Shown here one piece after another: positions 59,157-64,000 of a stretch of 64,000 bases of DNA. The first letter of the stretch is position 1, and each line of letters starts with the position of its first letter. The stretch comes from Haliea sp964022665. Its GTDB lineage: Bacteria; Pseudomonadota; Gammaproteobacteria; Pseudomonadales; Halieaceae. Under the pieces are notes generated by a model. It saw only the letters and a list, made by a program, of their open reading frames with translations, made no database searches and had not been told where the DNA came from. Position numbers and translations under genes: made by a program. Location of the stretch: contig CAXIDF010000001.1 in NCBI GenBank assembly GCA_964022665.1, forward strand, positions 512,783-576,782, written 5' to 3'.

Positions 59157-61498
59157 TGCAGGGATTCCTTGGTTCGGTCCCGGCCTGTCAGGCCGAGGGC
59201 GCGGATAACCTCGAGACGACGCTTCAATGCGCGCAGCTGCCTGGCCAGTGCCTGGCGGCGCGGTGCCAGCTCCGGGTCATCGCCGCCGGCCAGCTTGCGG
59301 TGCTCCAGCATCTGGTAGCCGTTGCGGAACAGCAGCTTGCCGATCGACGAGGCGCTGCTGATGCGGCGCTGCAAATAGAGCTGCTGGCCCAATGTCAGCG
59401 CCTCGGTAACGCACTGCTGGCTCTCCAGTGGCGCATCACCGGCACGGGCTGCCAGGTCGGACACCACCGAATAGGCCTCCACGTAGGTGAGCAGCGTGAC
59501 ATGCGCCACCACCGGCGTCATGCCCAGCAGCAGTTGAGTGAATCCCCCCGGTGTGCTGGCCGGCAGTGACTCCCAGTCCGGGTGGTAGCGGGCGAGCTCC
59601 TCGCGGATCTCCTGGTGGAACTCGGCGCTGGGCGCATAGAAGAATTCGAACTTGAACAGATCCCGCAGCTCGTCCACCTCCGCCCAGAATGTCGCCAGCG
59701 CATCGGCGTCCTTACCTTCGGTAGACTTGACCAGGGCCAGTTCGATGATCGCCTTGTTGACGAAAAAGTGAATGACCGTGTTGCGGTAGTAGCTGGCGAC
59801 CGGGTGTTGTTCCAGCGCAATGGCGTACACGTCTTCAGGCCCCTCGTCGTAGCGCGCGACAATGCCCTCGTTGATCATGATGCCGAGCAGGCCGTCCATC
59901 TGCTCGGCATAGCCGCGATCGAAGTCGGCAGAGATGCGCAGCGAGCGCGCTTCCGCCCAATCCAGCAGCGCGCGCAGATCTTCCACCACCTCGGCCTCGG
60001 TCAGCGCTTTGGGCGCGGCGCCGAGCAGGCTCATGGTGACCAGCGAGGGGAAGGTGATGGGGGTGACACGGTTGGCTTCCACTGCCACTTCGAAAGCAAT
60101 CTTGGACAGGGCCAGGCTGTCATCCGGGTCCGGTGCTGAGTGCAGCACAACCGGGCTGCCGATATCCATGTAGATCTTGCCCATGGGGCGCGCCAGGCTG
60201 CGCACATAGCCGATGAACCAGCGCAGTGACTCCGCCCCCTTGCCGCGCCCGGTTTGCTCGGTGGCGTATTCCTCAACATCACGAATGAGATCGTAGCTGA
60301 TCGAAATAGGGATGATGTGAATGTCCCGCGCGTCGGTGGCGTGGCAGGCCTCCAGGGCATACTTGAGCAGCCCGTAGCGTGGCGGCATGAGCTTGCCCAG
60401 CCGTGAACGTGTGCCCTCGAAAGACCAGTTCATCGGGAAGCGCTTTTCCATCAGGTAGCCGATGTAGTGGCGCAGCGTGAGCTTGTACAGGGCGTTGTCA
60501 CCAAAACTGCGTTTGATAAAGATGCCGCCAGAGCGGCGTATCAGGAAACCCATGCCGGCAAAGGCGATATTGGCGCCGCCGAACATGTGCGGCATGGGGA
60601 AGTCGTTGTCGTAGAGCACCTTCGGCACCACCATGCCGTCGAGGTAGGTCTTGTGGGTCCAGAGCAGCATGGAGGGGTGGTCGCGCACGGTTTGACGCAT
60701 GGCTTCCACCGCCTGCGGGTCGCAGACGATTTCCCGCTCGTAACCCAGGCGCAGGCAGAAGCTGCAGAAGCTCGCCCAGACATCCAGCCAGAACGTGCTG
60801 GGAATGGAGATCATTTCCTCCATGTAGACAGAGGCTTTCTTCAGCAGGGCTTCGCGTGTTGTGCCCTCCTGTTCGGCCAGTTGTTCCAGGGCTTCGTTGT
60901 AGCTGCGATTGGCCCGCAGGCTCTCGGCAACATAGCGCGGCACCTTGTAGCGCCCGCCCTGCAAGCGTCGCTCGGCAATATCCAGCACCACTGCCGCCTG
61001 TCGGGCGACGAACGTGCCGAATGCTGTGCTGTCGGCGCTGCTCTCCTGCGCATATTTGTGGTGGTAGCGTTGTCGCAGGTTGCCCAGCGAATCGGGTTCG
61101 CCACACACCAGGTGCATGCGCTCGGGTTCCTGTTCGGCAATGCGCCGCGCACGGCGCGCGCTGGGGCGCCGCGGGTCGCCCAGGACCAGGTCGCGCAGCT
61201 GTGGCCCGGCGTTTATGGCGGCCAGCGGCGGTGTCCAGGCAACCCGCAGCGGGGCAATGGTTACCTCATCAGGCAGCGACAGGTGTGCGCGCAGTTCGAG
61301 TGTATCAATGCCGCGTCGGTCGTCCCCCAGGTCAAGCGTGAGCTGTTCGCAATCCCGGCCATCGCCCGCCAACGCATGCTGCGCTACCCAGCGCTGCAGC
61401 AGTTGCTCTTCAAAGCGGTTGCGTGTGTCCAGCAGGAACAGCACGGGGGCTGCACCGGGAGGCCATGGGCAATGTTCGAGTTTGCCCTCCATGCTCAC
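59153..61498 (-). CDS. plsB: Glycerol-3-phosphate 1-O-acyltransferase PlsB
   Basis: 781 residues. The start is a GTG at 61498, which overlaps the TGA of the upstream gene (GTGA), or the ATG at 61492. Acyltransferase motifs in order: Trp-Thr-His-Lys-Thr-Tyr-Leu-Asp (HxxxxD), Phe-Gly-Gly-Ala-Asn-Ile-Ala-Phe, Ser-Phe-Glu-Gly-Thr-Arg-Ser and Ile-Ser-Ile-Ser-Tyr. It is the long membrane-associated form typical of Gammaproteobacteria and puts the first acyl chain on G3P from acyl-CoA or acyl-ACP. N-terminal part is diverged. Confidence 0.93.
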   Translation of the reverse strand: MSMEGKLEHCPWPPGAAPVLFLLDTRNRFEEQLLQRWVAQHALAGDGRDCEQLTLDLGDDRRGIDTLELRAHLSLPDEVTIAPLRVAWTPPLAAINAGPQLRDLVLGDPRRPSARRARRIAEQEPERMHLVCGEPDSLGNLRQRYHHKYAQESSADSTAFGTFVARQAAVVLDIAERRLQGGRYKVPRYVAESLRANRSYNEALEQLAEQEGTTREALLKKASVYMEEMISIPSTFWLDVWASFCSFCLRLGYEREIVCDPQAVEAMRQTVRDHPSMLLWTHKTYLDGMVVPKVLYDNDFPMPHMFGGANIAFAGMGFLIRRSGGIFIKRSFGDNALYKLTLRHYIGYLMEKRFPMNWSFEGTRSRLGKLMPPRYGLLKYALEACHATDARDIHIIPISISYDLIRDVEEYATEQTGRGKGAESLRWFIGYVRSLARPMGKIYMDIGSPVVLHSAPDPDDSLALSKIAFEVAVEANRVTPITFPSLVTMSLLGAAPKALTEAEVVEDLRALLDWAEARSLRISADFDRGYAEQMDGLLGIMINEGIVARYDEGPEDVYAIALEQHPVASYYRNTVIHFFVNKAIIELALVKSTEGKDADALATFWAEVDELRDLFKFEFFYAPSAEFHQEIREELARYHPDWESLPASTPGGFTQLLLGMTPVVAHVTLLTYVEAYSVVSDLAARAGDAPLESQQCVTEALTLGQQLYLQRRISSASSIGKLLFRNGYQMLEHRKLAGGDDPELAPRRQALARQLRALKRRLEVIRALGLTGRDRTKESLQ

Positions 61499-63207
61499 TG
61501 ACTAGGCACCCTGCCGGCGCGGTTCTTGGGCTTGGCCTTGGGCCGCGCCTTGACCGTTCGACCGCGCGCGGCCGGGGTGCCGACGGGTTTTTTAGCCGCG
61601 GTATTCTTCCGGGTGGCAGCCTTCCTGGCTGCGGGGCGTTGCGGCTGCGCGGGTGCCCGGGTTTTTGCTTTCGTCTTTGTCTTTGCTTTAGCCTTTGCCT
61701 TTGCCTTTGCCTTGGCCGGGGTTTTGACTTTGCCCGGTGGCCTGCCACGGCGTGGGCTGGCGGTTTCTGCCACGGGCTCCAGAGGTTGGCCGAGCACCGT
61801 GAGCATACGGTTACGCACCTCGCGGATGTGTTGATTGAGGTCGCTCGCCTGCCAGTTGCGGGTGTCGATGGGTTCCAGTACCTCCACGTCGACCGTGGCG
61901 GGGCGGAAAACGAAATCTCCCTTGGGTGCGACGTCCCCGGCGTTGCGTATCACAATCGGAATAATCGGCACGCCCGCTTGCATGGCGAGGTGGAATGCGC
62001 CTTTCTTGAAGGCGCCGAGGCGCGGCGAGACGCTGCGCGTACCCTCGGGCGCCAGCACGACCGACTTGCCCTCATCGCGCATGGCGTCAACCAGCGGCGT
62101 CATCGCTTCGATGGCACTTGCCGAGTTGGCGCGGTCAATCATCACCACGCCGGCGAACTCCAGCACCCGGCCGATAACGGGCAGTTTGCGAATCTCCTGT
62201 TTACCGACCCCCGCCATGTCGCTGCGCAGCAGGCTGGCGATGACCACCACATCGGCCTTGCTCTGGTGGTTGAAGATGAATACCGCGGGGCGGTGTGACC
62301 ACAGGTGTTGCTTGCCCTTGACGTTGAGGTCCAGCCCGATCAGTGCGCTGGCGGTGTCGGCAAACAGCGACAGTGAAAAATTCAGTGACTGACGCCGGGA
62401 ACGGGTCAGAGCGTAGACGGGTAAACCGGCCAGAAACGTGGGCACGAGGCTCGCCGTTGCGGCGGCCGATCTCAGGTACAGCGACAGGGAAGGGCGGCCG
62501 CGGCTGGAGAATCTGGCCACGGGCCAGTGCCTGTCGCGGGCAATACCCAGCAGCCGACTGTTCGGATTCAGCGCACGGGGCAGGGCAACGCGTTCCAGCA
62601 ACAGCAGATCGTCGTGGCTGTCGCTATAGAAAAAGCTCTGGTCCAGGTCGGCACCCTGTTCGCGCGCCAGCTGTTCAGCGGCGTCGACTTTACCCTGGCC
62701 GAAACAGGTGGGCCTGATCACGTCACCGGTGAACAGGCCGTCCTCGACCCCAAGCTCCGTACACATGACGTGATCGATACCCAGATCGCGCGCGGCGGGC
62801 GCTACCTGGTAGGGCGTAGCCGAAGATATCACCGCGACCGTGTGGCCTTTGGCGAGGTGGGCATTGATCAGCGCTCGCGACTCGGGGTAGATACGCCGCG
62901 CCAGCTGGTCCTGATAGAGCGTTTCCCCGAGTTCCTCGTAGCTGGCTTCGGTGATGCCGCGCAGGAACTGCGTGGTCACGGTCATCATGGCGGAAAAGCC
63001 CAGGTTTCCGAGCCCGAAGCTGGTCATGGCCTGCGTCAGCTCCAGCAACTCCCGCACGTGCAAATCACCGCGGCGCAGTTGCTCAAGAATGAAGGAGGTT
63101 GCCGAGTAGCCGGAGATAATTGTGCCGTCAAAGTCGAATATGGCGGCAACCTGCGGCCCGTCCGGCGCGGCCGCAATATCTTTGAGAAGTTGTTGAACAC
63201 TTGCCAT
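61495..63207 (-). CDS. Fusion: HAD-IB phosphatase plus PlsC acyltransferase with Lys/Ala-rich tail
   Basis: 570 residues from ATG 63207. Residues 20-230 form a HAD-IB hydrolase (D25-F-D27-G-T). Residues about 290-480 are a 1-acylglycerol-3-phosphate acyltransferase: H314-Q-S-K-A-D319, Glu388-Gly-Thr-Arg-Ser and Val-Pro-Ile-Ile-Pro-Ile. Residues 484-570 are a Lys/Ala/Pro/Thr-rich tail like histone H1. The HAD-PlsC pairing is known; the tail is not a normal part of PlsC. It should make phosphatidic acid from lysophosphatidic acid and perhaps dephosphorylate a lipid or other phosphate. It overlaps plsB by 4 bases. Confidence 0.88.
   Translation of the reverse strand: MASVQQLLKDIAAAPDGPQVAAIFDFDGTIISGYSATSFILEQLRRGDLHVRELLELTQAMTSFGLGNLGFSAMMTVTTQFLRGITEASYEELGETLYQDQLARRIYPESRALINAHLAKGHTVAVISSATPYQVAPAARDLGIDHVMCTELGVEDGLFTGDVIRPTCFGQGKVDAAEQLAREQGADLDQSFFYSDSHDDLLLLERVALPRALNPNSRLLGIARDRHWPVARFSSRGRPSLSLYLRSAAATASLVPTFLAGLPVYALTRSRRQSLNFSLSLFADTASALIGLDLNVKGKQHLWSHRPAVFIFNHQSKADVVVIASLLRSDMAGVGKQEIRKLPVIGRVLEFAGVVMIDRANSASAIEAMTPLVDAMRDEGKSVVLAPEGTRSVSPRLGAFKKGAFHLAMQAGVPIIPIVIRNAGDVAPKGDFVFRPATVDVEVLEPIDTRNWQASDLNQHIREVRNRMLTVLGQPLEPVAETASPRRGRPPGKVKTPAKAKAKAKAKAKTKTKAKTRAPAQPQRPAARKAATRKNTAAKKPVGTPAARGRTVKARPKAKPKNRAGRVPSQ
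61691..61714. repeat. Hexanucleotide repeat (GCCTTT) inside the PlsC tail
   Basis: Three GCCTTT units and one GCCTTG, coding Lys-Ala repeats on the minus strand. Short tandem repeats of this type can change copy number by slippage without frameshift, because the unit is 6 bases. Confidence 0.75.
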
Positions 63208-63284
63208 GCCGATCCCCGTAGCGCCAGTGTGTGGCTGCCTGGTGTTTTCCCAAGCATATCATCCCGTCGGTGTCAGGGAAGCGC

Positions 63285-63740
63285 TCAGGAAACCGGCGTG
63301 AGGGTGCCGTCCGCGGCGACCTCCATCAGGGCGTTGCGCGGGTCATCGGTTTCCCAGTGGCCGCGCAACGACAGGAGTTTCCCGGCATCGTCAACGTGGT
63401 AGGTGAAAACGCCATGCACCTTCTGTTGCAGGGTTTTACCCTCGCCGCCGTCAATGGCGATCGTCAGGTTGACCAGGTTGGCCACCTCGTTGCCCGCGGC
63501 AAACGATTCAAGAATCTCGATGCGGATATCAACCGGCGCGATGAAGTTATCCCAGAATGCTTCCCGGGCAGCCGGCCCCCGGTGGCCGTTCCCCACTGGA
63601 TCAATGTGCGAGACACCGATCGGGTCTTCGATAATGGCGTCTTCCGCGTAGAGTGCGAGCCAGCCGGCCTTGTTCTTGCTGTGAACGTATTCTCTCGACA
63701 GCAGGGCGGCGCGCCGCGCCGGGTGTTCTTGATCAAACAT
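63285..63740 (-). CDS. SnoaL-like (NTF2-fold) protein
   Basis: 151 residues. A nuclear-transport-factor-2-like cone is suggested by Ala-Leu-Tyr-Ala-Glu-Asp-Ala-Ile-Ile-Glu-Asp-Pro and, later, Lys-Val-His-Gly-Val-Phe-Thr-Tyr. The pattern Glu-Asp-Pro-Ile-Gly with a following Gly-His-Arg-Gly is common in ketosteroid-isomerase-like members, but the catalytic residues are not certain. Single gene between the PlsC fusion and the tRNA. Unlike the SnoaL-like protein at 40413-40997, it has no regulator next to it. Confidence 0.75.
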   Translation of the reverse strand: MFDQEHPARRAALLSREYVHSKNKAGWLALYAEDAIIEDPIGVSHIDPVGNGHRGPAAREAFWDNFIAPVDIRIEILESFAAGNEVANLVNLTIAIDGGEGKTLQQKVHGVFTYHVDDAGKLLSLRGHWETDDPRNALMEVAADGTLTPVS

Positions 63741-63901
63741 GCCAGTGTCCTGTTATTTGAATGACTGGACGCTGCAGTGTATACGCATTCGGATTTCCGG
63801 CGCCAGCGGTGTCGTGGTGACAGCGCTGCAAGGTGCACGGCCGTGGGGGAGAGGCGGGGGGAGAATGGGGTGCCGTGGCTCGACGGTTGCAGTGAAACTG
63901 G

Positions 63902-63930
63902 TTGAGGAATCGCTTCGGCAGCTTTATAAT
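63902..63930 (+). promoter_or_regulatory. Stable-RNA promoter of tRNA-Val
   Basis: TTGAGG (63902-63907), exactly 17 bases, then consensus TATAAT (63925-63930). The predicted start is near 63937, about 9 bases before the tRNA. The bases after the -10 are C/T-rich, but the discriminator is not notably GC-pure. Confidence 0.8.
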
Positions 63931-63945
63931 CCTGCTCCTCACGAC

Positions 63946-64000
<55 letters not shown>

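Overview
The window is a GC-rich chromosomal segment of a Gram-negative bacterium. It carries a lipid A/Kdo/core-LPS gene block (waaA, two LpxL-type acyltransferases, a Kdo kinase, a heptosyltransferase-like GT9), plsB, gpsA, a SpuC-like putrescine aminotransferase and an FNR/Anr-type promoter in front of hemN. Together these point to a gammaproteobacterium. The number of Rieske oxygenase, acyl-CoA, SDR and alpha/beta-hydrolase genes resembles marine Halieaceae-type genomes, but that placement is inference and no marker gene settles it. I see no prophage, insertion sequence, CRISPR array, plasmid gene or defence island. Genes are densely packed and no gene-free stretch exceeds about 300 bases. 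The longest are 14113-14383 and 7692-7924, and both hold candidate control elements.

Layout. 1-4744: partial zinc-ribbon gene, diheme cytochrome c, Lys/Ala-rich histone-like protein, PQQ-type sugar dehydrogenase, small membrane protein, hemN. 4830-7691: subtilase lipoprotein. 7925-11828: tight operon of amidohydrolase, Rieske oxygenase, SDR and acetoacetate-decarboxylase-like protein, which looks like a catabolic pathway of unknown substrate. 11896-14112: exported KatG with its own terminator. 14384-23717: diguanylate cyclase, Fe-alcohol dehydrogenase, two HSL-type hydrolases, an MBL hydrolase, a drug/metabolite transporter, an acyl-CoA ligase and a quinone oxidoreductase. 23908-28068: FAD glycerol-3-phosphate dehydrogenase, DUF805 protein, a DUF4124 metallopeptidase-like protein, rlmA.

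28202-40348: envelope block with DUF6165, GT9, Kdo kinase, sugar epimerase, GT4, a fused O-antigen ligase/GT2 protein, a CDP-glycerol glycerophosphotransferase-like protein, two late acyltransferases, WaaA, a chalcone-isomerase-like protein and DUF2878. 40413-46442: SnoaL-like protein and TetR regulator, then an ADH/MBL/sulfotransferase/SDR operon. 46503-49421: divergent SpuC-like aminotransferase and gamma-glutamylpolyamine-synthetase-like gene. 49529-54788: exported carbonic anhydrase, glutaryl-CoA-type dehydrogenase, esterase, M48 protease, second Rieske oxygenase. 54891-58055: ATP/ADP-translocase-like carrier coupled to an aldo/keto reductase, then PBP7-like endopeptidase. 58152-63207: HAD-PlsC, PlsB and GpsA overlap in one operon that covers the route from dihydroxyacetone phosphate to phosphatidic acid. 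The window ends in a SnoaL-like gene and a cut tRNA-Val with a near-consensus promoter.

The strongest points for follow-up are the two uncharacterised catabolic operons (7925-11828 and 42031-46442), the WaaL-GT2 fusion, the sulfatase-like MBL protein with an altered metal motif, the HAD-PlsC protein with a histone-H1-like tail, and a textbook class II FNR promoter at hemN.
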